Source of the DNA: Lethocerus indicus
Taxonomy: Eukaryota > Arthropoda > Insecta > Hemiptera > Belostomatidae
DNA: 64,000 nucleotides
Direction: 5' to 3'
NCBI GenBank assembly: GCA_019843655.1
Contig: JACDQD010000002.1
Span: 17,321,154-17,385,153, forward strand
Shown here: positions 48,850-58,741 of the stretch, one piece after another
Numbering within the stretch: the stretch's first letter is position 1
Layout: each line of letters opens with the position of its first letter
Translations under genes and position numbers: made by a program
Notes under the pieces: generated by a model
Told to the model about the DNA's origin: nothing
Seen by the model: the letters and a program-made list of their open reading frames with translations, nothing else
Database searches by the model: none

Positions 48850-51480
48850 AACTATGATCTAAAATTTGTATCATTGACTACATATTATTTTTCAATTACA
48901 GTGACCTACTGATTTGCAACCATAAATTAACATTGCAATAATAATATAATATTCATTGTAGGTAATGAACAGCAGTGATTTTCGTATTATCGTTCATTAA
49001 GAACTAACATTAGTACGTATCTACGAAAAAATTGGCGTAAGAAACTCTGGATAATGCGAATGAATTATATATGTAATTCATCGTTGAAAAATGTAACATC
49101 TCTACGTTCTACAGGTTAGTATTAATGAGGTGAAATGATCGAAACGTGAATTTTTTTTTTTCAATACCGACAGTAGTGAACTTTGTTCTCGTTAAAGGAG
49201 CACCTAAAAGGAATACGCGACGGATTCATAAAATATGCAAGGTTTGTGATGGCGGGGAGGGAGTTGGAAAATGATGAAGAATCGGTAGGTGGAGACGGAA
49301 GGGAATTATACTGAGGGGGAGACTCAGCGTTACTCGCTCCTAGACGCTCTTCTCGGGCAGCTCCCCAATTGAATATATTAAAAAGAAATCCTCACCGGAG
49401 GGATGTCGGGCGGGAGTAAATATTTGATTTAGCCGCCGGGTGAATCGGGGGCCCCAACAACGTGTCGAAGGGCGGGTAAATCCCTCCTAATCTCCGCTCG
49501 TCCTTCCGAATAGAATGGAGAGCGTTTAATATGAGTGAAAAATATTTATTATATATCCGAGCACCGGTAGATTCGAGTGCGTACAGTCGGATTCGGGCCA
49601 TGAATATCATATTTGAGTGGGAGGCGGGGACTATAAACGTGAATTCATATTGGGCGACTTCTTATTCGGAACGGGAAATCGATTTCTCCGAACAAGGTCG
49701 ACATTTAAAGCGGTCTAGTATTAGGACTTATGAAAACGTGCCTTTCTCAATTCACCGAACAGCATATGTTAAATCGAGGCCAATATGTACCGATAGGATA
49801 TGAGTAAAGCGAGAGGAAATTATATTTAATTTTAAGTTGGAGATTAGACTGCTTCGACTGCTCAAGAATAACCAACAATTATTAACGCCATCATTTTTTT
49901 AATACGCGAATAAGGAACACTACAAGATATTCCAGGGTTAGAGTTATATAATTACGCGTAATGTAATTTGTTTTATATATCAGGTCATGGCTTTTTTGTG
50001 AGATCACTGGGAGCAGTTTACAATGTTATGTGAGGCAGGCTAAGTTAGATGGCGAATATAGGAGGCCGGTGAATTGGACACTGAGGCTTGGAACGCCCGT
50101 GTCATTCAGGAGGTTGTGTCGCTGTCGGGCAATGTGACTTTCGCCCGATACGCAGTGACAGGACTGCCGGAGGCGTAGGTGAATTTACTGAAACACTCTC
50201 ATAACGTGAGTTGCAGCCGGTACAACTTAAACCGCAGTGCCTGGCAAAATACTGAAACTATGCCACAACTCCGGCCCGCCCTAAGAATGCAATTACGGCT
50301 TTACGCCCGGCGCCAGGGAGATTCTTTGGAATAATTGTTTTATGGGCCTGAAATCATAGGACCCCAGGAGAACATTCTTCGACACCACTGTCGAAGTTTA
50401 TTCAACTTAATTAAGGTAACATTTTTAGCCATAGTGAGGAGAGTTTTGTAATTGCCTCGAACAATTTTCCAGGAAGAGTACAGAAATTTAAGTTTCAGAT
50501 TATAGTTGATTGAAGTGGTAGGGAGATTTCATAAGGCAGACCGCTGAAGATATATTTAAGGGATATAGAGAACGCGTCGACGATTTACCGAAATATTACA
50601 AACAATTCGCACATCTAATCTATGAAAAAACTCATGCTACCGCCTAGTGTTAATTACGTTGATCCTATTTCAGTCTGAAGCTCTAAAATATTTCTTCACA
50701 TGGAGCTTCTTGTAACATTTAACAGCTGGGAATTTGCACGATGTTCTGCGCGATATCGAGGATAATAAATAAACTAACAGGAAACTAAACGTTGATAACT
50801 GCAAACTAATTAATACCACTAGTTATTAGACTGTGTAGGAATCTAGGAATAAATAGCAGGGTCATATCGAGTTAATTGTTGTCTGCGAACGCTTTCCAAA
50901 GTATAGTCGATATTAAACTCAGTGACACTATGAAAACTTTTACGAGTGTCTTTTCTGGTTGTCCGTCCACTGAGGTTCGTATAACGTCCGAAACGGGTTC
51001 CGAGATAAATGCAGTTCCGATTCTTTTTACTTTAATGTCCCTTTAAAAGCACCGTTGAAGTGACGGGCTAACAATGTAAGACGTCGGACATGAAATATTC
51101 TCAAGATCATGAAATCGACTTCATTTGCATATTTATATCGGGTAGCCCAAATCCATTCCAGAGTTTACTGCTGAGTATTTTGAAATGGGTCAGAGGTCGC
51201 ACCACGCTGACTCAATGTACGCACGGGAATAATCGAGACATTATTTTCAAGTTCGCAATATTTCTTCGAAACATAAATGCATTTATCATCAGCTTTGTAC
51301 AAGAGTAATTCGAATTATTCTGTGATTATTAACTAACGACAAAACAAAATTCTTTGGCTCGGAAACTATTATACAATTTTTTTAGGCATTTAAGATTTCA
51401 ATATCTGAATAAATATTGTAACTGTTTACTGTGAACTGAATAATGTACGGTACTCCTCACATTCTACACATTATTAAAGG
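48850..51480. other. Gene-free stretch with GC blocks at 49.2-49.5 and 50.0-50.35 kb
   Basis: Mixed DNA without a recognisable gene. TCTCTACGTTCTACAG|GTTAGT at 49099-49120 on the plus strand is a weaker acceptor-donor juxtaposition on the wrong strand. The AT-rich parts show no repeats of note apart from the hairpin at 50377. Confidence 0.5.
50377..50396. repeat. Perfect 8-bp hairpin
   Basis: CTTCGACA and TGTCGAAG pair around CCAC. Confidence 0.8.
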
Positions 51481-51489
51481 TATTATTCT

Positions 51490-52210
51490 CCGAGTTAATT
51501 ATTGTCGTCCGGTCGTCGACACTGCGGATATTTGTCGGTCAGACTTTATAATGTGCTCAAAGCGCCAGATAAAAAGGGGAGAACGATGGTGCGGGCCAGG
51601 AGAAGAATAATCCTCGGTATAACGGGCTCCGAGCGGGTGTCTGAGATAACAGTAAACAGGGGCCTCGCAAATATACCCGGCCGACCGGCTCCCAACCCAC
51701 CGTCATAAATAGCACTCTGCCGGGGGTGAGGGAGGAGGGGCGAGGAGGAGGAGGAGGAGGAAGGGCCTCAGATAGGAAGTTGATGCTACCCGGGACTATC
51801 TCGAGGAGCTCCTCCTCCGACCCAATCCATATTAGCGATATCGGCACCAATAACAATAGGGGCCGCCCCGTCTCCATCGGCGACAATAATCGATGTAAAC
51901 TGCCCCCCCAACAGGGATGGAGAGGGGGAGTTGCCCGCCCCCCATATTTACAAAGATTTTCACTCGAGGAATTTTCATTGAAAGATAATATTATCCGATG
52001 GCGGAGGCGGTCTTGGCGAATAGGCCGGGGGTGGGGCGGGAGGGGGCGGGTTTCCCTGTATCGGAGAGACAATGTTAATAAAGCGAGCTAGAGAGGAATT
52101 CCTCTATGAGCGTTTCAAAATGGCTATATCCCCCCGCCAGTGACAGGCTCTCCCACCCTCCGTTTGGGATTTTATGGAACCGGCGCTCCTTTATATTGGA
52201 AAAAAAAGGA
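51490..52210. other. GC-rich block with (GGA)n and strong G-quadruplex
   Basis: (GGA)n at about 51742-51760 encodes the poly-Gly of a plus frame and the poly-Pro of a minus frame (171 codons), both composition artefacts. C7 and G5 runs occur near 51903-51920. No gene was recognised. Confidence 0.5.
52027..52050 (+). other. Strongest G-quadruplex motif in the window
   Basis: Five G runs (5, 4, 3, 5 and 3) are separated by single bases T, C, A and C. One-base loops and five runs predict a very stable quadruplex on the plus strand. Confidence 0.8.
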
Positions 52211-54960
52211 TTCCACCGCTTGGTTGAGATAAAATCGTAGATAATTAAATAGTTCCAAAATTTACACGTAATTTAACTTATTTTCCGACATAGATGCGAG
52301 TGATAAACTATTTTTCACACTTTCACACGAGCTGAGTTTATTAAACTCGTTATAAATCTGTTAACCTAAACGTCGAGAGGTACGCGTGAATTCGCGATCT
52401 GAATTGTTGGCTGCTATTCGCCGAATTTTTGCAACCTTTCCTGATAATATTTAAACGACGGAGTCAACCGACGTTTAACAACAGTAAACCATGCGGCGAC
52501 GCAGTTTGTCAAGAAGCTGCTGCCATTTTAGTATAAGAACGAAATGTAAAAGTGATGAACAAATCAGCCGAGCGTCAATAATGGTTCACGTTCACTTTTC
52601 AATAGAAACTTTTAACATGTTCATGCAATACATACATCTTACCCTTCCTCTGTACCATGTGTGTGTACAGAAGAATCTATCGGATGTATATAGGTTCCAA
52701 CCTGTGAAACCTATATCACAGAAGTCTATTAACTCCGCATAATTAATTTACTAGCAGAAATAGCTCTGTTTTTAAATAAACCGCGTTTGTATAGCATTAA
52801 AATTGGTATCTCACATATACTATTAAATTATTTAGAATTAAGATTAACGAATAAGAACCAAATAGCAAACCAAAATTGTTCGGTAGTAATTGCATGTTAT
52901 AGCTCTATTTCAGCTTGTTGCATTTGAGTCTAGTACCAATTATGTGCAACACTAATATAACCAGAAGGTCAACATATGGAAGACGAGACCTAACGACCTC
53001 TTGAATCTTGGTGAACGTGAACGGAATACATATTAGCAGGGCTAAGTTCTACACATACCAACAGTTTCCAACATTCGCTGAAAGACAGATGACTACTGAG
53101 AAATGTCATCATAATTTCGTTCGGAGAGAATGTTAAATATACTATATGCAAAATCTGGCAGTAAATCGTTTTTGCAAATTTATGATTTTTCATCATTATA
53201 TACAAACATTTACATGTATATTAATTTTTTAGTAAAATATAAATTAGAAATATATGTAAATTTAAATAACGGCCGCCATATTTGTACTACTACTTCTTTG
53301 TTTTCAATTTTATATTATAAAAAGTTAAGTACTCATAAACAACAACACAACAATGAAAACAATGCTCAAATTGAACGTTCACACAATAAGATAATAGAGC
53401 TTTAAGATTATTTAAGGAAACTTACCCTGATGAAAAGGAAAATGTCATTCATCGTGCCAAATTGATACGAGACATTCCAAACCAATTTCAATTGACCCTA
53501 GTTACACAAATATTAGGGGTCCAGGCGAAAAAATTATTAACTACTGTTATTTAGAATTAAAATGCAAGAACCTACAATGAGTAGATTAGGTAACGCATGT
53601 GAAATTGTATGTGAACAAATAGAGAGGGTAAGGACCACAGGATATCGAAGGCGACAACAAATCACGCCAACAACAGGTCCACAAGTAACTCCGCCCAACA
53701 ATCTCACTCTCGCCTCAAGGTTGTAAACAGGTTATCAATATCTAAGATAATATTAATTGATTACATTTCTAGAATCGGTATTAAATTCTTTAAAAATAAA
53801 TTTACGTCACGCTACGTGTCATATATTTAATGCAATTATTTATGTTTTGTAATTTCAACAATGATATAATATACAAGATAAAACGTTTCAGCGAAAATAT
53901 TATTAATCTCGGTGAAACACAAAGAAAGATATGACTCATTTATCGGAGGGATGCGTTGATAAATGGAAATGTCAGAAGGCATTATTCCGACCCCTGGTTC
54001 GCATCTTTATTAACTTTACAACTTATAAATGCGTTATAACGTAATTGAATGCGTGTCTAAACGCTGGTGGGTAATTATTAGGAACACTAAACCCATAGAG
54101 TGGCAATTCCCTGTCGCAAATTACATAAGATCAGTTAGACTTAATTACGAGTTCTCATTTCGTGCCTCTAATTTATTCGACTAGCGGCTGATAATTTTGT
54201 AAGACGTAGAAACCCGACTCATACAGTCTCTTGCGGCTTCCAACATATTAGATTTCCGGGCCCCCACCACACCTCTCCCCCCAGTTTAATTGTTAATAGT
54301 TTCTCGTTATACGGCGGTTTCGCATTTCCTACTATCAAAATATTCTTTGTATATTGAGGCAATAGATTCAGATAGCGGTCAAAGTATATTCGTTTTTATT
54401 ATGTCAGTAGAACTTGCGGAAGTAGTTAGGAAATTTATTATTCCAAATGATAATTAATTATGTTCGCAGAATTTGTTAAAACGCTCTTGTGGTATCGGAA
54501 AAGCTGTAATAATGATTAAGTGTATTGTTATAAAAAGTATTTTCAAACGAATTAGAGGTAGGCAATCGTAAAGATGAAAACCAGACTCAGTAGTAGAGAG
54601 ACACATTTTGGAACATAAATTATTTTTGGAAGACATTAGTTCGAGGGTCATCTGGTAAATATCGGATGGCCTCGAAGGACTACCTCCATCGCAAGCATTT
54701 ACAAAGTTTTTCCTTTCATTCGTGCCACTATTCTTTACGAAATTATTATTAAAGCAATAATTGTTTCTCGGGTATATGTCCAAATTTATTCCACCGAGGT
54801 ATTATATAGACGAATATCTATCTCTCTGTCGTGTGGGTCATAGATTGAAATTCCTCCGGAGTCCCACTCAAATAAACGTTTTAATACTTGCAAATTGGAT
54901 ATTAGATCTTTAGAAAAATAGTTGGTCCGGTAGCTATATCTGTGGGCTAATTGGTGGTAA
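52211..54960. other. Long AT-rich stretch
   Basis: Apart from the coding-like fragment at 53130-53726, no gene or RNA was recognised. Minus-strand frames at 52990-53205 and 54454-54783 have no domains that I can identify. Confidence 0.5.
53130..53726 (+). pseudogene. Possible decayed coding fragment, unidentified
   Basis: Three plus-strand frames follow each other with short overlaps: 53130-53405, 53390-53554 and 53541-53726. The first and third share a phase, so two opposite frameshifts would give one reading frame of nearly 200 codons. The middle part is rich in Asp, Glu, Lys and Arg (for example KETYPDEKENV) and reads like real protein, unlike the low-complexity frames elsewhere. I do not recognise the family; a decayed transposon gene is the simplest idea. 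Chance frames in AT-rich DNA cannot be excluded. Confidence 0.25.
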
Positions 54961-55568
54961 ATGTGAAATGATTTTTGAATGAGTGTGGGCGGGTAAGTGG
55001 GCGCGCGGGGAAGTGTGCGGTGTGTCGTGTACCGGTTGTTTCAAGGGTGTTGTCGGCCAGTTTTCAAAGAGCCAATCACCGGGCTGAATGCCGGCCCGCA
55101 AATGGCATTCACGCCGTCATTTGGCCAGGTTTGTTCTTGTCCATCGAGACTTAATCACGGCCTATTCAGCCGGCTCCCACCGTCTCGCCACCACCACCGC
55201 CGCCTCGCCCATAACGCACGACCACGACTCAACACTCGATCAATGCTTGATATACATCTGAATCCGCCCCAGCCTCGACGCACACACTCCCCTCGTACAC
55301 GCGAACGGATACTACACCGCAAACACGCGGCAGGGCAAGCGTCGTCCCGTGTTTGCGCATTTAAATTTGCCGCGGAACGGCGCCAGACCACTGTCCGACC
55401 CTCAACCCCGAAGATGACCAATCAATACCGTATACGACAATACGAGCGATTAGGTCAAACTGCCGTGGAGCTCTGTTTCGGGTTCTCAAACACAATTTTA
55501 AGAACTCGTGGACAGTTAGACTACTAAAAACTACTATTACTGGCCAGTTAATGAATGAACAAATATCG
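54961..55568. other. GC block with G-quadruplex at its left edge
   Basis: The GC-richer block (about 54985-55460) starts with G runs of 3, 3, 3 and 4 at 54987-55010 (loops 1, 5 and 5). Frames of 176 codons plus and 88 codons minus overlap each other. Neither has a recognisable domain. Confidence 0.45.
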
Positions 55569-55938
55569 TTAACCCTTTCTCTACTACGAGCCACTAAAGT
55601 GGCTCTCCACAAGATGCCACTGAGGTACTACGGGCCACTATAGTGGCTCTCCGTTAGATACAGCTGAGGTATTGCGGCCACCAATCGTTTTGCAAAAGTA
55701 TCTGACTCTGGACATGCATTGATAGTATTTTGTTTTGCATCATTACCCTGGAATACTGTTTATTAATAAATATCCTTTGGAGAAAATTTTTTTCTTCCGA
55801 AAACATTCAAGCCGCTTTGGTTCTCCGCCGCGGTTCTCTCGCTGAGGATCGGCGTCGCTTAGCGTGCAGTGTGATGTCGCGGCGCTCCGTTCAGCGGAAG
55901 TACCGCGGCGGAGAACCCGCCCGTAGCGAAAGGGTTAA
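55569..55938. mobile_element. piggyBac-like MITE (TTAA-flanked, 370 bp)
   Basis: Both ends are TTAA followed by CCCTTTC: TTAACCCTTTC at the left and its complement GAAAGGGTTAA at the right. The match extends to about 16 bp with one mismatch (CTAC after it). TTAA target sites and CCC termini are diagnostic of the piggyBac superfamily. The left half has two 44-bp tandem units (from 55582 and from 55626), each with a palindrome: GCCACTAAAGTGGC at 55590, and the perfect GCCACTATAGTGGC at 55634-55647. The right half has a perfect 15-bp inverted repeat (55819-55833 and 55903-55917, CCGCGGCGGAGAACC). There is no transposase, so it is non-autonomous. Confidence 0.85.
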
Positions 55939-56235
55939 AAAAAGGGACGCAGACCCACATTATAACAGAGTATCGGATGTACAAAGGAGGTAGGAATGCC
56001 GTTTCAGCCGCATGAATAATACCCGATTCCTTCCTTGTTACAATGTCTTCTAGCCTGCCTCCTTCACAATTACCACATTAAAATATGAAAACTTCCCCAC
56101 GATGACATGTTGCAAAGGATTAATTCTTGGGTATATTTTATGGGGTGTCGGAAGAATTAAATTTCCAGATATGCCCGAAGACCTCATTCAGTGTGGTCGG
56201 AGGGCGAGAGTCCCGCCTCCGTTTCTCCAGGTGAG

Positions 56236-56237
<2 letters not shown>
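55939..56237. other. Gene-free stretch ending in a donor-like CAG|GTGAGA
   Basis: The plus-strand frame opening at 56102 runs 43 codons to CAG|GTGAGA (junction 56230/56231), preceded by the pyrimidine-rich CCCGCCTCCGTTTCTCCAG. It resembles an acceptor-donor juxtaposition on the plus strand but lacks a clear branch motif. Confidence 0.3.

Positions 56238-56291
<54 letters not shown>
56238..56291. repeat. (TA)n microsatellite, about 27 units
   Basis: An uninterrupted alternating AT array directly downstream of the donor-like GTGAGA. Confidence 0.95.
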
Positions 56292-56294
<3 letters not shown>

Positions 56295-57207
56295 GGTGTC
56301 CTTCCCCAGCCCAATGGGCAAATATTTGTTTTCAGACGCTTGGGCCCTCCTCCCGGCCCGACCTTCACAAATGGATTAACATTTATGTGAAACCGTCTCC
56401 CTCCGCTCTCCGCCCGCCGCCACCAATCTAAGCGTCATTCGAAGCCCCTCTTTCTCCCCCTCTTCTCCGACCAATCCTCTTTCCAACCTTTTCCTCCTCT
56501 CGCTCAACTCCAGAATTGAAACTCAGATATTTCGCCACCTTTTAACCTTTCCAGCGGTGGGGGAGAAGTCGGAAATGAATTCCGAACTCCTTCCCGCGGC
56601 TGACAGTCCATCCGGGTGATGGCGACGATGAGGGGGAGACTGGGCCCAAATGAAATAATAGAATATTGGCCCCGGGTGGGGTGAATCAATTTCACATGTC
56701 GATCGGAACAGTGCCCAACTCGACTTATTTAATAGGTTCGCCGGCCAACACCGTGCTTATCAATTTGAAAGCGATTCAATCGAAAAAAACTTTAATGGAA
56801 CGCCAGTAACAGGGAGCGATACGCAGAAAGGAGATCTACGGCCAACCCCCCAATATACCCGGCAAAATATGAAGATGATTGACGTCCCAACGGATTGGCA
56901 ATGTAGCTTTTTTTGATTGCTACTCACCGCCGAAATTTAAAAATTATTAAGGTTAAAACGACGAGGAACGTTATTATTTCTATTATACATTCGAAACAAT
57001 TATGAATCGTAAACGCCGCTTTACAGGTAAATCTTTATTTATTTTAAGTTCTAAATCTTAACACGTAAATTATCTCAACTGTTGTAATTATTGTCGGTGA
57101 AACGATTAATATTTGAAAATTCGAACCGACACCCTTCTCACTCCAGCTCAACCTTTTCCACCTAATGTATTGTATTCGAACCATTTCTCTGACGTTTTTA
57201 CTTAACT
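56292..57207. other. GC block (56.3-56.7 kb) then AT-rich DNA
   Basis: A pyrimidine-rich, GC-richer block is followed by AT-rich DNA up to the inverted repeat arm. A CAG|GTAAAT word at 57024 is donor-like only. No gene was recognised. Confidence 0.5.
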
Positions 57208-57323
57208 ACAGACTGATGTTCCCATTCGAAATCTCGAACGTACGAAGAGACTACAGGGTAATATTAAATTGAAAATTATTGTATTCCAATACTGTTTAAT
57301 TATAAATTGGAAGCCGGAATGAT
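57208..57323 (+). repeat. Left arm of a 116-bp inverted repeat pair
   Basis: This arm is the reverse complement of 58607-58722 with 7 mismatches over 116 bp (94% identity). It starts ACAGACTGATGTTCCC and ends GGAATGAT. No target-site duplication is visible at the outer edges. It may be a terminal repeat of a 1.5-kb element or one of two independent insertions. Confidence 0.85.
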
Positions 57324-58606
57324 TTATTTACTCGGTACGTGTATTTATCATTCCGTAAGGAAGTTCTTAAATACATTCCGAAACTCCCCCTTCGGGGCCA
57401 AAGAAGGAGGCCGTAATTCATACGAAAGTTTAAACCGAATTGTGAATGGGTGATGGTGGTGGGGGGCAATCGTACCCGATTTTCACGGACATAAATAACG
57501 GGCCCGGGCACACGACCCGACCGCCGGCAATAAGCGACCCCTTTGAGCTGCCAGGAGGGGAAAGTGGGGCCGGTGAGAAATTGACTAGAAATCAATCTCC
57601 GGAGTTATTTAATATAACAAAACGGCTAAGTAGCTCCACGGCGGCCGCGGGGGGGTGTTGGGGTGGCAGCGGGCGGGGGAGCGACTAATGCAAGTCATCT
57701 GTCCGGCCCGACATTTTAATTAGGAATAAAGCCTGGGAAGGATCCACCTGGGGACTCGCCCCCTTTTACACCCTCCTCCCTCTTATTCTCGACTAGTCAA
57801 CGGAAACACGTCAAATATGGAATTAAATAATGTGTATAGTTGAAATTTTCCCCCTAAAGAAAACTTGGCCCACCCATAAAAGTACTGATTTAACCATTCA
57901 CTTATTTTCTGTAATAGCAATTTTCAACTTAATTAGAATGCAATATTTTTTCTTCATACCAAGTGGAGTTATAATACCTTTAGAACTGCAGTTGTCAAGT
58001 AACATATAGAATTCGTATTCTCATTAGAATACGACAGGCTATTACGTTTGATTTGGTCCCGTAGGAAAACTTTGTTGATTTCCTGTTGATATTCAACAGT
58101 TTTCTATTACTCATTCTTATCTTTGATCTGAAGTCGTGATTGAAATAATTTTCAAAAAAAAGGAGAACGCCTAACGCAAAAATGCCTTTCTAACTGACTT
58201 TAATAAATTGACACGTTTCCGAGTTGAAATATGATTTTGGATGGTCTAATATGGGGCGAAAAGCCATAATGATATCATCCAAACCCCCAATCATTCGAGA
58301 TGTACGACTTCGCCGGTGATTGGTGTGATTAAATGGATTAGTATATTAATTTTTTTAAGCAATTATATAAACCAATATTTTGAGCCACCAATATAGATTA
58401 TGAGCCATTGTTCATATTTTAAGTAAGCTATGTGTTCGAATAATTCTGTTTACAAAACAGAATGTCTGCGGTGGTTAACAATTGCAAATTAAGAAAACTT
58501 TTTTACTGTGATTAGCGTACTTGATATACTTCTCACAATTGCCAATTCCACGTGTGAAATATGGACGAAAGTTATCTCTTTTGATAACTGAACTGAAGTT
58601 CAGAAT
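57324..58606. other. DNA between the inverted repeat arms
   Basis: A GC-rich part (about 57380-57790) carries a G-quadruplex motif at 57649-57679 (runs 7, 4, 3 and 5; loops 4, 7 and 1). The AT-rich remainder holds several small perfect hairpins: 58013-58034 (TCGTATTC/GAATACGA), about 58082-58098 (CTGTTGA/TCAACAG), 58443-58463 (ATTCTGTTT/AAACAGAAT) and about 58589-58604 (CTGAACT/AGTTCAG). No transposase-like frame was found. Confidence 0.5.
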
Positions 58607-58722
58607 ATCATTCGGGCTTCCAATTTATAATTGAAATGTATTGGAATACAATAATTTTCAATTTAATATTACCCTGTAGTCTCTTCGTACTTTCGAGATT
58701 TCAAAGGGGAACATCAGTCTGT
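58607..58722 (-). repeat. Right arm of the 116-bp inverted repeat pair
   Basis: Partner of 57208-57323. Just beyond its outer end, TTGCGC and GCGCAA form a small palindrome (58722-58741). The divergence between arms (6%) implies the pair is not brand new, or that the arms are members of a dispersed family. Confidence 0.85.
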
Positions 58723-58741
58723 TGCGCGTAATAATGCGCAA

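Noticed and set aside
51557..52091. Overlapping frames of 171 (minus) and 121 (plus) codons
   Set aside because: Both arise from the same (GGA)n and G/C-rich island; poly-Pro on one strand mirrors poly-Gly on the other.
54997..55527. Plus frame of 176 codons
   Set aside because: GC-block frame with Arg/His/Pro-rich composition, overlapped by minus frames, with no recognisable domain or splice context.
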